Shown piece by piece: positions 18,195-25,614 of a DNA stretch of 64,000 nt. The notes under the pieces are model-generated. The model saw nothing but the letters and a program-made list of their open reading frames with translations. It made no database searches and was not told the origin of the DNA. Made by a program: the position numbers and the translations under genes. Origin of the DNA: Spirosoma lacussanchae (lineage in GTDB: Bacteria > Bacteroidota > Bacteroidia > Cytophagales > Spirosomataceae); NCBI RefSeq assembly GCF_005870035.1, contig NZ_SWJG01000013.1, positions 1 to 64,000 on the forward strand. Reading direction: 5' to 3'. Within the stretch, counting starts at the first letter, position 1. Each line of letters starts with the position of its first letter.

Positions 18195-18665
18195 CTAAAA
18201 TACGGCACTATGCGAAATCTCTACAGTGACGCTAGACTGACGATTCTTCTGTACGCTGACAGGAAAGATGTTATTCTGACTGTCAGACAGATTGGCGTAG
18301 AGGCCTTTGGGTTCGCGCACCATAACAGTATATTTTCCGACCGGCATACTGACACAGAACCGGCCGTTCTTGTCAGATTTTACTGTTTTAAGGGGTTTGG
18401 CACCCCGCACTGATGTAATAAATCCGTTGTCACCTGCGTCGACCTGGCTGCTGTTCAGCAAAGGAAAAATAAGCACCTCGCGCACAACCGCCGTTCCGTT
18501 GGTCCTAGCCGGTGCGGGGCCTACAGAAGGCATCATGTTCCCTTTCTTCTCGACCACCGTACCGCAGATTCCTTGCCTAACGACCTGCTGACGAGAGGCT
18601 TGTTGTGCTGTACCAGGAATAGATATGCTAAAGAGAATAGCCCAGAAAATGAGGTATTTATGCAT
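18195..18665 (-). CDS. Secreted protein with carboxypeptidase regulatory-like fold
   Basis: It encodes 156 residues from ATG 18665, which opens a signal peptide (MHKYLIFWAILFSISIPGTAQ); an upstream in-frame ATG at 18680 is less likely. After the signal, a single beta-sandwich is suggested by GICGTVVEKKGNMMP, SDKNGRFCVSMPVGKYTVMV and the terminal SSVTVEISH, the pattern of transthyretin-like/CarboxypepD_reg-like modules. The periplasmic role is unknown. Its start codon overlaps the last codons of the HEPN remnant by 8 bp, so the decayed toxin gene forms its 5' neighbour. Confidence 0.65.
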   Translation of the reverse strand: MHKYLIFWAILFSISIPGTAQQASRQQVVRQGICGTVVEKKGNMMPSVGPAPARTNGTAVVREVLIFPLLNSSQVDAGDNGFITSVRGAKPLKTVKSDKNGRFCVSMPVGKYTVMVREPKGLYANLSDSQNNIFPVSVQKNRQSSVTVEISHSAVF

Positions 18666-19010
18666 AACGTTCTTTAACAAAAGCGAGGAAGTTTTCGGCC
18701 AGACTGATCAGGTATAGTATGTCATCTAACGAAAAATCGCCGTCGATATCATAATCGGCTAGTTGCCTTTGCTCAAACAGAGTTGCAAAGTAATCTTTAT
18801 ACTGTTCAGGAATTTCTCCAGATTTATGTAGTACAGAGAAAACATTTAACGGGCAGACAAATGCCGCTTCGTAACAATGTTCTTATCGGCAAGTAAACCG
18901 CGAACAAACCAGAAAAAACAGTAGTAGCTAGATGTGATGGCTCCGTTGGGAAAATCCGTAGCTACTAAAATTTTAGCATTTGCCAAGTAGCCGGTTAGCC
19001 GGTTGCTTTC
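18658..19010 (-). pseudogene. Degraded HEPN toxin gene
   Basis: Directly after the MNT stop codon, the same frame continues ESNRLTGYLANAKILVATDF, then AITSSYYCFFWFVRGLLADK and IVTKRH, matching the N-terminal two helices of HEPN-domain proteins. That frame hits a stop at 18848-18846. A one-base shift then gives SVLHKSGEIPEQYKDYFATL, EQRQLADYDID and a clean C-terminus ending FVKERYA with stop at 18658-18660. The number of residues from His to SGEIP fits the family consensus if a single base is lost or gained near 18850-18870. No ATG or plausible start is present at the front. Two defects point to a pseudogene, unless one is a sequencing error. Confidence 0.7.
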
Positions 19011-19355
19011 CTAACGCAATTGCTCAGGTCGTCGCTCGTAAATGCATTTCCCGTCTTTTTTAACTTCGCGGTAAAATATGCGGTTTGATGTCAGAAATTG
19101 AGTTTTGGAGACAACGACGGTCGATATAGGAATTAGTGTCTTCAGGTAGTAATCGTTTCGGGCGGCTACGGTTGTATATGCTTCTTTGGATGCCGATACG
19201 TTTTCGTCAGCTAAAACGACTAGGTAATCTACGTCAGATTCTTCATTGTAATCACCACGCGCGTACGAACCAAACAAGATGACACTGTCCAGGCGTGGGC
19301 CATAATGACGCTCCATGATGTCGATCACATCATTGTTCACGGTAGCCAGATCCAT
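19011..19355 (-). CDS. MNT-type nucleotidyltransferase, antitoxin of a HEPN/MNT pair
   Basis: It encodes 114 residues from ATG 19355 (MDLATVNNDVIDIMERHYGP); the open frame upstream overlaps ftsY and is rejected. The minimal nucleotidyltransferase signature is exact: GSYARGDYNEESDVDY (about 38-53), i.e. GS, ten residues, DxD. In type VII toxin-antitoxin systems the MNT protein neutralises the HEPN RNase by AMP transfer. The partner gene follows immediately but is broken, so this is a surviving antitoxin. It lies 19 bp after ftsY, probably inserted there by transfer, and is more AT-rich than its neighbours. Confidence 0.85.
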   Translation of the reverse strand: MDLATVNNDVIDIMERHYGPRLDSVILFGSYARGDYNEESDVDYLVVLADENVSASKEAYTTVAARNDYYLKTLIPISTVVVSKTQFLTSNRIFYREVKKDGKCIYERRPEQLR

Positions 19356-19374
19356 AACGATTGCCGTATTCTTA

Positions 19375-20331
19375 TCATTTCTTAAAGAACGAATCGACAA
19401 ACTCCATCTTGTTGAATGTCTGCAGATCCTCGATTTTCTCGCCGACGCCAATGTACTTGACCGGTATCTTGAACTGATCCGAAATGCCGATTACCACACC
19501 CCCCTTGGCTGTTCCGTCCAGCTTGGTGATGGCTAGTGCCGATACCTCGGTGGCTTTGGTGAACTCGGTCGCCTGAATAAACGCGTTCTGTCCCGTCGAC
19601 CCGTCCAGCACGAGCAAAACCTCATGGGGCGCGTCGGGAGTTACTTTCTGCATGACCCGTTTGATCTTGGTCAGCTCGTTCATCAGGTTCACTTTGGTAT
19701 GAAGCCGGCCAGCTGTGTCGATAATCACCACGTCGGCACCCATATCGGTTGCTTTTTTCACGGCATCGTAGGCCACGGCCGAAGGGTCGGTATTCATGCC
19801 GTGTGAAATGACCGGTACGCCCACCCGATCGCCCCAGAGTTTAAGCTGGTCGACGGCGGCTGCCCGGAAGGTATCGCCCGCGCCCAGCACCACCTGTTTG
19901 CCCCGTTTGTGAAACTGAGCGGCCAGTTTGCCGATGGTGGTCGTTTTGCCGACGCCATTGACGCCGACAACCATAATGACGTAGGGCTTGATCGACGCCG
20001 GCAGCGCAAAATCGTCGGCCACGTCTACGGTGTTGTTGCTGGCCAGGAGCCCGGCAATCTCTTCGCGCAGGATGCGGTCGAGCTCGTCAGTACCCATGTA
20101 TTTGTCGCGCGCCACCCGCTCTTCGATCCGGCGAATGATCTTGACGGTGGTTTCGACGCCCACGTCCGACGATACCAGCACGTTCTCGAGTTCGTCGAGT
20201 ACTTCTTCGTCGACGGTGGCTTTGCCGACTACGGCGCGACCCAGCTTGGCGAAGAAGCTATCTTTGGTTTTCTCTAACCCTTTGTCTAGATTTTCTTTCT
20301 TTTCCTTCGAGAAAAAGCCGAATAAAGCCAT
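19375..20331 (-). CDS. ftsY: Signal recognition particle receptor FtsY
   Basis: It encodes 318 residues. FtsY is the membrane-associated GTPase that docks the signal recognition particle and its ribosome at the translocon. A short N-terminal region replaces the long acidic A domain found in proteobacteria, then the N domain (about 25-100) and the G domain follow. GTPase motifs: GVNGVGKTT (123-131), DTFRAAAVDQL (153-163), DTAGR and TKLDGTAKGG. It is downstream of rpmG and the DUF4295 gene on the same strand, the usual Bacteroidota order, though a terminator-like hairpin (20454-20486) separates them. Confidence 0.97.
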   Translation of the reverse strand: MALFGFFSKEKKENLDKGLEKTKDSFFAKLGRAVVGKATVDEEVLDELENVLVSSDVGVETTVKIIRRIEERVARDKYMGTDELDRILREEIAGLLASNNTVDVADDFALPASIKPYVIMVVGVNGVGKTTTIGKLAAQFHKRGKQVVLGAGDTFRAAAVDQLKLWGDRVGVPVISHGMNTDPSAVAYDAVKKATDMGADVVIIDTAGRLHTKVNLMNELTKIKRVMQKVTPDAPHEVLLVLDGSTGQNAFIQATEFTKATEVSALAITKLDGTAKGGVVIGISDQFKIPVKYIGVGEKIEDLQTFNKMEFVDSFFKK

Positions 20332-20453
20332 AGTTCGTAGTGAATGAGTTGTCAGTTAGGGAGCCGATTCAGGGGTGCAAACAGCCCAACAGTCTACTGA
20401 TTGGAGGGGTGTACTGGATTCTTACCTGCTAGTTAACTGATTTGCAACAAAAA

Positions 20454-20486
20454 AAGTCCCACCGGGCCGCGTGGGCTGGGGGACTT
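20454..20486 (-). terminator. Terminator after the rpmG-DUF4295 genes
   Basis: AAGTCCC (20454-20460) pairs with GGGACTT (20480-20486), and the inner bases add CC/GG pairs. On the minus strand the stem is followed by the complement of an A tract (20450-20455), giving a T run. It lies about 65 bp past the DUF4295 stop. Confidence 0.65.
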
Positions 20487-20548
20487 CCTAAAATTTTGCG
20501 CAAACGGTCTGTGTCGCAGACAACAGGCCGTTGTAGCTGAGAGTGGGC

Positions 20549-20704
20549 CTAGCTTTTGAGGGCAGCCTGTACTTCATCAACCGGAACCATTTCTTCTTTG
20601 AAGGTATAAGCGCCGGTTTTGGGCGACTTAACGGCTTTGATAATTTTGGCGAACGCCTTGCCGTTGTCCTTCGTTTTCAGGGTTGCAACTACCTTTTTTG
20701 CCAT
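20549..20704 (-). CDS. DUF4295 family small protein
   Basis: It encodes 51 residues: it starts MAKKVVATLKTKDNGKAFAK and ends with VPVDEVQAALKS. This tiny basic protein is characteristic of Bacteroidota, where it is encoded between the ribosomal protein L33 gene and ftsY; its function is unknown, though its position suggests a ribosome-associated role. Here it sits 93 bp after rpmG and 218 bp before ftsY on the same strand, as expected. Recognition is by sequence character and context. Confidence 0.85.
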   Translation of the reverse strand: MAKKVVATLKTKDNGKAFAKIIKAVKSPKTGAYTFKEEMVPVDEVQAALKS

Positions 20705-20797
20705 GACAGATGGTTAGTTTAGGGTTTACGGTTTTCAGTTTTCGGAATGGGCAGCCTGTGGGCTCCACCGTAACCAGAAAACTATAAACCAGAAACC

Positions 20798-20983
20798 TTA
20801 TTTAATTTCTTTGTGCAGCGTTACTTTCTTCAGGAACGGATTGTATTTCTTCCGCTCGATACGAGCCGGCGTGTTCTTCCGGTTCTTGGTGGTAATGTAC
20901 CGGGACATGCCGGGTACACCGCTGTCTTTTTGCTCGGTGCATTCCAGAATAACCTGGATTCTATTGGCGCCTTTCTTTGCCAT
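20798..20983 (-). CDS. rpmG: 50S ribosomal protein bL33
   Basis: It encodes 61 residues: [20 protein letters not shown] followed by [19 protein letters not shown] and a basic tail. This is the zinc-free (C-minus) form of L33: the two CxxC pairs of zinc-binding L33 are absent. It is a small component of the large ribosomal subunit near the E site. In many Bacteroidota rpmB (bL28) precedes rpmG; here a complete promoter sits directly upstream instead, so rpmB must be elsewhere. Confidence 0.95.
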   Translation of the reverse strand: MAKKGANRIQVILECTEQKDSGVPGMSRYITTKNRKNTPARIERKKYNPFLKKVTLHKEIK

Positions 20984-21012
20984 TGCTCAGTTCGTTTTCT
21001 CGATAAGGAGCG

Positions 21013-21043
21013 CAAAGGTACGAAATGGGATTTATTCTCCCAA
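21013..21043 (-). promoter_or_regulatory. Promoter of rpmG-DUF4295
   Basis: On the minus strand TTG (plus CAA at 21041-21043), a 20-bp spacer and TACCTTTG (21020-21013) form a full match to the Bacteroidota primary sigma promoter (TTG, 19-21 bp, TAnnTTTG), 30 bp upstream of the start codon. Confidence 0.8.
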
Positions 21044-21141
21044 TAGCCCGACAAGAAAAAGTAATGATTTGTAGTTGATTAGGGGAGAGCCGGCGCTGTT
21101 TTTTGACTTTAGACCGTCAACTGCCGACCTTTGAGGAGCTC

Positions 21142-22362
21142 ATGACAACCCAAACCATCCAATACGACTACGCGCCGGGTCATTTTCGGGCGTCAGAACC
21201 GGCGGTCTATCGCCCCGATATGCTGGCCGAAGGGGAAATGATTCTCAACATGGGGCCGCAGCACCCTTCTACCCACGGCGTACTGCGGCTGGAGGTCGTT
21301 ACCGACGGCGAGATTATTGTCGATGTGGTGCCGCACGTAGGGTACCTGCACCGCTGTTTCGAGAAACACGCGCAGTCGCTGCCCTTCAACCAGGCAATTC
21401 CGTTCGTCGACCGACTCGATTATCTGGCCGCCATGAACTGCGAACACGCTTTTGTCATGGGCGTTGAACGGATGCTGGGTATCGAAAACGACATCCCCAA
21501 ACGAACCGAGTATATCCGGGTGCTGGTCGCTGAACTGAACCGCATTGCGGCTCATTTTGTCGGCATCGGTACGTATGCGCTCGACATTGGTGCCTACACC
21601 CCCTTTCTATGGCTTATGCGTGACCGCGAGCATATTCAGCGGCTGCTGGAGTGGGTCAGTGGCGCGCGGATGCTCTATAACTACATTTGGATCGGGGGCT
21701 TGTTCTACGACCTGCCGGTTGGCTTCGAGGAGCGTTGCCGTGAATTTGTAGCCTACCTGAAACCCAAACTGGTAGAGTTACAGCAGCTGGTTATCGAAAA
21801 TGAAATCTTCGTGAAGCGAACGGCCAACGTTGGCGTCTTACCATTGGCGGTAGCTATCAACTACGGCTGTACCGGCCCCATGCTCCGCGGGTCGGGGCTG
21901 CGGTACGACCTGCGCCGGGTCGATGGGTACTCGGTCTACCCGGAGCTGGCATTCGATATTCCGATCGGGCAGGGCCAGATGGGAACCGTAGGCGATTGCT
22001 GGGACCGCAATAACGTTCGGGTGCTGGAGTGCCACGAGTCGATCCGGATCATTGAGCAGTGCCTCGATCAGCTCACCGGCCCTCACAAACGCACCCGCGA
22101 TTACGACCCACAGGCGGTGGTGCCAAAGAAAATACGGCCGAAAGCGATGGATTTTTATGCCCGTGCCGAGAGCGCCAAAGGGGAATTGGGCTTTTTTTTT
22201 CGCACCGATGGCCGCGCCGATGTGCCGGTTCGCTGCAAGGCCCGGTCGTGCTGTTTTCATAACCTGTCAGTTATTGGTGAAATAGCTAGGGGGGCCATGC
22301 TGGCCGATCTGGTGGCTATAACGGGCTCGCTCGATCTGGTTATGGGCGAGGTAGACCGCTAG
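21142..22362 (+). CDS. nuoD: NADH-quinone oxidoreductase subunit D, isolated copy
   Basis: It encodes 406 residues from ATG 21142, preceded by GAGGAG as ribosome-binding site; an in-frame ATG at 21103 lacks one. NuoD is the 49-kDa-type subunit that shapes the quinone site of complex I. Typical motifs are MGPQHPSTHGVLRLE (37-51), DRLDYLAAMNCEHAF, GPMLRGSGLRYDLR and the terminal GSLDLVMGEVDR. No other nuo genes are adjacent, so this is an orphan or second copy. A run of nine Ts (22192-22200) encodes GFFFR within the conserved C-terminal region. It converges on hpt, sharing the CTAG that forms both stop codons. Confidence 0.92.
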   Translation: MTTQTIQYDYAPGHFRASEPAVYRPDMLAEGEMILNMGPQHPSTHGVLRLEVVTDGEIIVDVVPHVGYLHRCFEKHAQSLPFNQAIPFVDRLDYLAAMNCEHAFVMGVERMLGIENDIPKRTEYIRVLVAELNRIAAHFVGIGTYALDIGAYTPFLWLMRDREHIQRLLEWVSGARMLYNYIWIGGLFYDLPVGFEERCREFVAYLKPKLVELQQLVIENEIFVKRTANVGVLPLAVAINYGCTGPMLRGSGLRYDLRRVDGYSVYPELAFDIPIGQGQMGTVGDCWDRNNVRVLECHESIRIIEQCLDQLTGPHKRTRDYDPQAVVPKKIRPKAMDFYARAESAKGELGFFFRTDGRADVPVRCKARSCCFHNLSVIGEIARGAMLADLVAITGSLDLVMGEVDR

Positions 22363-22889
22363 TCGGCCAGCACCAGAATATCTTTCGTGTTGCGGCCGAG
22401 TCCGTCGTAGTCGAGGCCGTAGCCCAGCACGAATCGGTTTTCGATTTCGAAGCCGACATAATCGAGTTGAATGTCTTTCTTCAGCGCCGATGGTTTGTAC
22501 AGCAGCGTCACCAGCGCCATGGACGCCGGATTGGCGGCCTGGAACTGTTCGCAAATGTCGGCCATGGTCAGACCCGTATCGACGATGTCTTCCACAATGA
22601 GCACATGACGCCCCTCAATGGATTCATTCAGGCCCAGAATTTGTTTTAAATGGCCGGTTGAGGTGGTAGACGTATACGACGCTACCCGAATAAACGTGAC
22701 CTCGCAGGGAATATCAATGCACTTGAGCAGGTCGGCGGTAAATACTACGGCTCCGTTCAGTACACCGATGATCAGCGGTTGACGGTCGGCATAGTCGCGG
22801 CTGATCTGGCTGGCCAGTTCCTGTACGCGGTTCTGAATGGTATCGGCGGCAATAAACGGGACGAAGGTTTTGTCCTTGATGGTTAGCAT
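22359..22889 (-). CDS. hpt: Hypoxanthine phosphoribosyltransferase
   Basis: It encodes 176 residues if the start is ATG 22889 (MLTIKDKTFVPFIAADTIQ); an ATG at 22910 would add seven residues. It converts hypoxanthine or guanine with PRPP to IMP or GMP in purine salvage. The PRPP-binding signature is LIVEDIVDTGLTM (about 96-108), the flexible-loop side shows GVLNGAVVFTADLL, and the base-specificity loop appears as FVLGYGLDYDGLGRN. Length is normal. Its stop overlaps that of nuoD on the opposite strand. Confidence 0.93.
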   Translation of the reverse strand: MLTIKDKTFVPFIAADTIQNRVQELASQISRDYADRQPLIIGVLNGAVVFTADLLKCIDIPCEVTFIRVASYTSTTSTGHLKQILGLNESIEGRHVLIVEDIVDTGLTMADICEQFQAANPASMALVTLLYKPSALKKDIQLDYVGFEIENRFVLGYGLDYDGLGRNTKDILVLAD

Positions 22890-23017
22890 GATGACGTCGG
22901 CGAAGGTCAAAGATACGGCCAGCGCCGGAAAGGGGGCTAAATTTCAGTGAAAAATACGCCTGAGCAAACGGACCGGCACCCGTTTACGTTCATAGATTGA
23001 TAACGAATCACTAACGA

Positions 23018-24235
23018 ATGAAGAAGACTTTGTTGACGGTATGGCTGACGGCGCTGGCCTATTTGGCGCAGGCGCAACTCTATGATCCGTCGGCGTTTGA
23101 TAAAAAGTACGATGGTCTCCTCAAGCACCCCGGCGTGCAGATTGAATCGGCGGAGGCCATCAACCAGATGTACAACTTCAAGTTCTACGAAGCCGACAAG
23201 GAGTTTCGGTGGCTGCGGGTGCGCTATCCGAAACACCCGATGCCGTACTTCATGATGGGGCTGGCCGAGTGGTGGAAAATTGTGCCCAACACCGACGTTA
23301 CGGACTACGATAACCTCTGCCATGCCTACATGGACTCGACCATTATCCTGGCCGAGCGGTTATACGACCAAAGTGATAACAAGCTGGAGCCTTCGTTCTT
23401 TCTGGCGGCTGCCTATGCGTTTAAAGGCCGGCTGTATTCAGAACGAAAAAAATGGGCCAAGGCGACCCTGGCCGGTAAAAACGCGCTCAAGTATTTCGAC
23501 AAGTGCAAAGGCAATGCTGACTTCAGTCCTGAACTGCTCTTCGGCGATGGGATGTACAATTATTATTCCCAGTGGATTCCGGAGAATTACCCCATCCTGA
23601 AGCCTATTCTGATGTTTTTTCCGAAAGGAAATAAGCAGAATGGGATCAGGCAGCTGGAAAAAACGGCTAATTCGGCTTTCTACACCCGCGTTGAGGCCCG
23701 GTATTTCCTGCTTCAGATCTACAGCATGGAAAACCAGTACGACAAGGCCTACGAGATGGCTAAATATATGTCGGAGCAGTATCCGGATAACCCGTTCTTT
23801 GAGCGGTATTATGCGCGGTCGGCCTTCGTTCAGGGGCGACTGGCCGAAGCCGAGCGGATTTCCAAAAACATGCTGGAGAAAATAGCCCGCTCTCAGTCGG
23901 GCTACGAGGGCGTCAGCGGCCGAACGGCGGCTTATATTTTGGGCTACATCAATCAGCTGTTCTACAAGAACCTGCCCGAGGCCAAGAAATACTATCAGCA
24001 ATCGATTGATTTTGCCCGGCAAACCAATGCTACGAATGCGGGCTACTACTGGTCGTCGGTGCTGGCACTCGGAAAAATAGCGACGGAGGAGAAAAATTAC
24101 GACCAGGCCCAACTCTACTTCAAGGAGGTGCTGGATAAGTCGGATCGGAAGTCAAGCCAGCACAAGGAAGCGCAGAAGCTGCTCGACGAACAGAAAAAAG
24201 CCCGACGCGAAGAGCGCCGAAAGCGGAGAGGGTAA
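23018..24235 (+). CDS. Secreted tetratricopeptide-repeat protein
   Basis: It encodes 405 residues. A signal peptide (MKKTLLTVWLTALAYLAQA) directs it to the periplasm. The rest is all-helical with repeated 'AEWW..A', 'YDKAYEMAKYMSEQYPDNPF' and 'YDQAQLYFKEVLDKSD' stretches typical of TPR units, ending in a highly basic tail (EQKKARREERRKRRG). No catalytic motif is visible, so it is probably a scaffold or envelope assembly factor of unknown partner. It stands alone between hpt (opposite strand) and the large hairpin that ends the unit. Confidence 0.8.
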   Translation: MKKTLLTVWLTALAYLAQAQLYDPSAFDKKYDGLLKHPGVQIESAEAINQMYNFKFYEADKEFRWLRVRYPKHPMPYFMMGLAEWWKIVPNTDVTDYDNLCHAYMDSTIILAERLYDQSDNKLEPSFFLAAAYAFKGRLYSERKKWAKATLAGKNALKYFDKCKGNADFSPELLFGDGMYNYYSQWIPENYPILKPILMFFPKGNKQNGIRQLEKTANSAFYTRVEARYFLLQIYSMENQYDKAYEMAKYMSEQYPDNPFFERYYARSAFVQGRLAEAERISKNMLEKIARSQSGYEGVSGRTAAYILGYINQLFYKNLPEAKKYYQQSIDFARQTNATNAGYYWSSVLALGKIATEEKNYDQAQLYFKEVLDKSDRKSSQHKEAQKLLDEQKKARREERRKRRG

Positions 24236-24238
24236 ACG

Positions 24239-24300
24239 AAGTGATGAGTTAGGGGCGGTGAGTTAATAGAACTTTGCTCATCGCCCCTAACTCATCACTT
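24239..24300. terminator. Long bidirectional hairpin between the TPR and lrp genes
   Basis: A 24-bp arm (24239-24262, beginning AAGTGATGAGTTAGGGGCG) pairs with 24277-24300 with one G-T wobble and a 14-base loop. It lies 3 bp after the TPR stop and 3 bp before the lrp stop, so it can terminate both converging transcripts, although T tracts are poor. The arm length exceeds that of an ordinary terminator. Confidence 0.6.
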
Positions 24301-24303
24301 ATA

Positions 24304-24774
24304 TCAGGGAATGGGCAGGACTTTGCTTTCTTTGAAGGTCGACATGATCACCATCGTCTGGGTGCTGGCTACTTCGTCTATTTCATTGATCACATCCAGC
24401 ATCAGCGCCTGATACGAGGCAATATCTTTGGCAATAACCTTCAACAGAAAATCGCCCGAGCCGGTGATGTGGTGGCATTCGATAATCTCAGGAATTTCGT
24501 TGGCTTTGTCGACAAACGACATAGTCGTCTCCTTTTTGTGGCCCGTTAGCGTAACCATAACGAAGGTGGTAACGCCGAGGCCTACCTTTTCCCGGTTGAG
24601 CTGGGCGTGGTAGCTCTGGATAATGCCCGAGGTTTCGAGTTTTTTGACGCGCTCCAAAGTGGGAGCGGGCGAAAGTCCGATTTCTTTAGATAGTTGGGCG
24701 TTGGTAATTTTAGCGTTGGCTTGAAGAATTTCTAGGACGTTGCGATCTATCTGATCTAACTTCTGGCTCGACAT
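24304..24774 (-). CDS. Lrp/AsnC family transcriptional regulator
   Basis: It encodes 156 residues from ATG 24774 (MSSQKLDQIDRNVLEILQAN); the open frame upstream (to 24816) precedes the conserved start. An N-terminal winged helix-turn-helix (about 5-60, ISKEIGLSPAP-type recognition region, here LSKEIGLSPAPTLERVKKLE) is followed by a RAM ligand-binding domain (about 70-150) with the GSGDFLLKV motif. Such proteins sense amino acids and form octameric rings on DNA. Its targets are not visible; the neighbouring genes face away. Confidence 0.95.
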   Translation of the reverse strand: MSSQKLDQIDRNVLEILQANAKITNAQLSKEIGLSPAPTLERVKKLETSGIIQSYHAQLNREKVGLGVTTFVMVTLTGHKKETTMSFVDKANEIPEIIECHHITGSGDFLLKVIAKDIASYQALMLDVINEIDEVASTQTMVIMSTFKESKVLPIP

Positions 24775-24947
24775 AACAAGGTGATCTGTTTGGAACTTGG
24801 TTGCAGAACGGCGCAAAGCTACTACCTTTAAAGATAAAATAATCTAAAAAGATATTGGTTTTCTACTATAGGCAGAATAAAGATTGCTGACCCGTTGATT
24901 TAGCGGTACAAAACTACGCTAATTCGTCCGGACGCCAAATTACCATT

Positions 24948-25241
24948 TTAGCGTTTGGCTATCTTGTTGTGTGTCACTATCCTCTGCTGCGTTGACTTGA
25001 AACGCGCATCGTCAACGGCCGACCGGAACGCGTGTTTGGTAGCCCGTCCCTGCACCCGCGCCCGCCACATACGCCACGACGACGGCTTCATTTCGCGACG
25101 CATGAGCGCAATGACGGCCTGCTCGGGCAAACCAAACTGGGCTTCGATCGCGTCAAACGGCGTACGGTCTTCCCAGGCCATTTCAACAATTCGGTCAATG
25201 TCGGCTTCGGTTAGCGCAGCAATTAGCTCGGTGTCTTTCAT
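24948..25241 (-). CDS. TIGR03643 family protein
   Basis: It encodes 97 residues. The core ALTEADIDRIVEMAWEDRTP, FDAIEAQFGL and MKPSSWRMWRARVQGRATKH (about 9-70) is the signature of the TIGR03643 family, a small helix-turn-helix-like protein of unknown function. In other genomes it is frequently near cryptochrome/photolyase genes and DUF2256, from which a role in the light or DNA-damage response has been guessed. Here DUF2256 lies head to head 159 bp away, but no photolyase is in the window. Confidence 0.9.
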   Translation of the reverse strand: MKDTELIAALTEADIDRIVEMAWEDRTPFDAIEAQFGLPEQAVIALMRREMKPSSWRMWRARVQGRATKHAFRSAVDDARFKSTQQRIVTHNKIAKR

Positions 25242-25399
25242 GTACTTACAACCAAGTAGGGAGGAAAACGTTTGCGGTAATGAATTAGTAACCCATTAAA
25301 AAAACAGCTGGCCAGAGCCGCCTGATTTCAGGCTGCACGAACCGCCAAAAGGCTCCCCAAAGCCGTAAACCTATCCGGCGCAACCCGGGTTATTGGCGT

Positions 25400-25564
25400 A
25401 TGAAGATGCGTAAGAAAGCCGACCTGCCCACCAAGATCTGCCCCGTATGCAACCGGCCTTTCGCCTGGCGAAAGAAGTGGGAGCGCGACTGGGAGAACGT
25501 CGTCTACTGCAGCGATGCCTGCCGGGCCGCCAGTAAAAGAAGCCAGGTTCAGGCCGGAGCGTAA
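25400..25564 (+). CDS. DUF2256 zinc-ribbon protein
   Basis: It encodes 54 residues starting [20 protein letters not shown]. The paired motif CPVC (14-17) and CSDAC (37-41) is a small zinc-binding site, and [19 protein letters not shown] is the diagnostic DUF2256 (COG4338) core. The family is uncharacterised and is often linked with photolyase-like genes and TIGR03643, its divergent neighbour here. It ends 50 bp before the GH10-like lipoprotein gene on the same strand and may be co-transcribed with it. Confidence 0.88.
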   Translation: MKMRKKADLPTKICPVCNRPFAWRKKWERDWENVVYCSDACRAASKRSQVQAGA

Positions 25565-25614
25565 GACTTCTGGTTGTTGTGTCGTTATTTTGGGGCATTG
25601 ATTTTTATGTCTCC

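Noticed and set aside
19356-19451. Upstream extension of the MNT protein into ftsY
   Set aside because: The added residues overlap the conserved end of ftsY on the same strand and have no resemblance to MNT proteins, which start near 19355.
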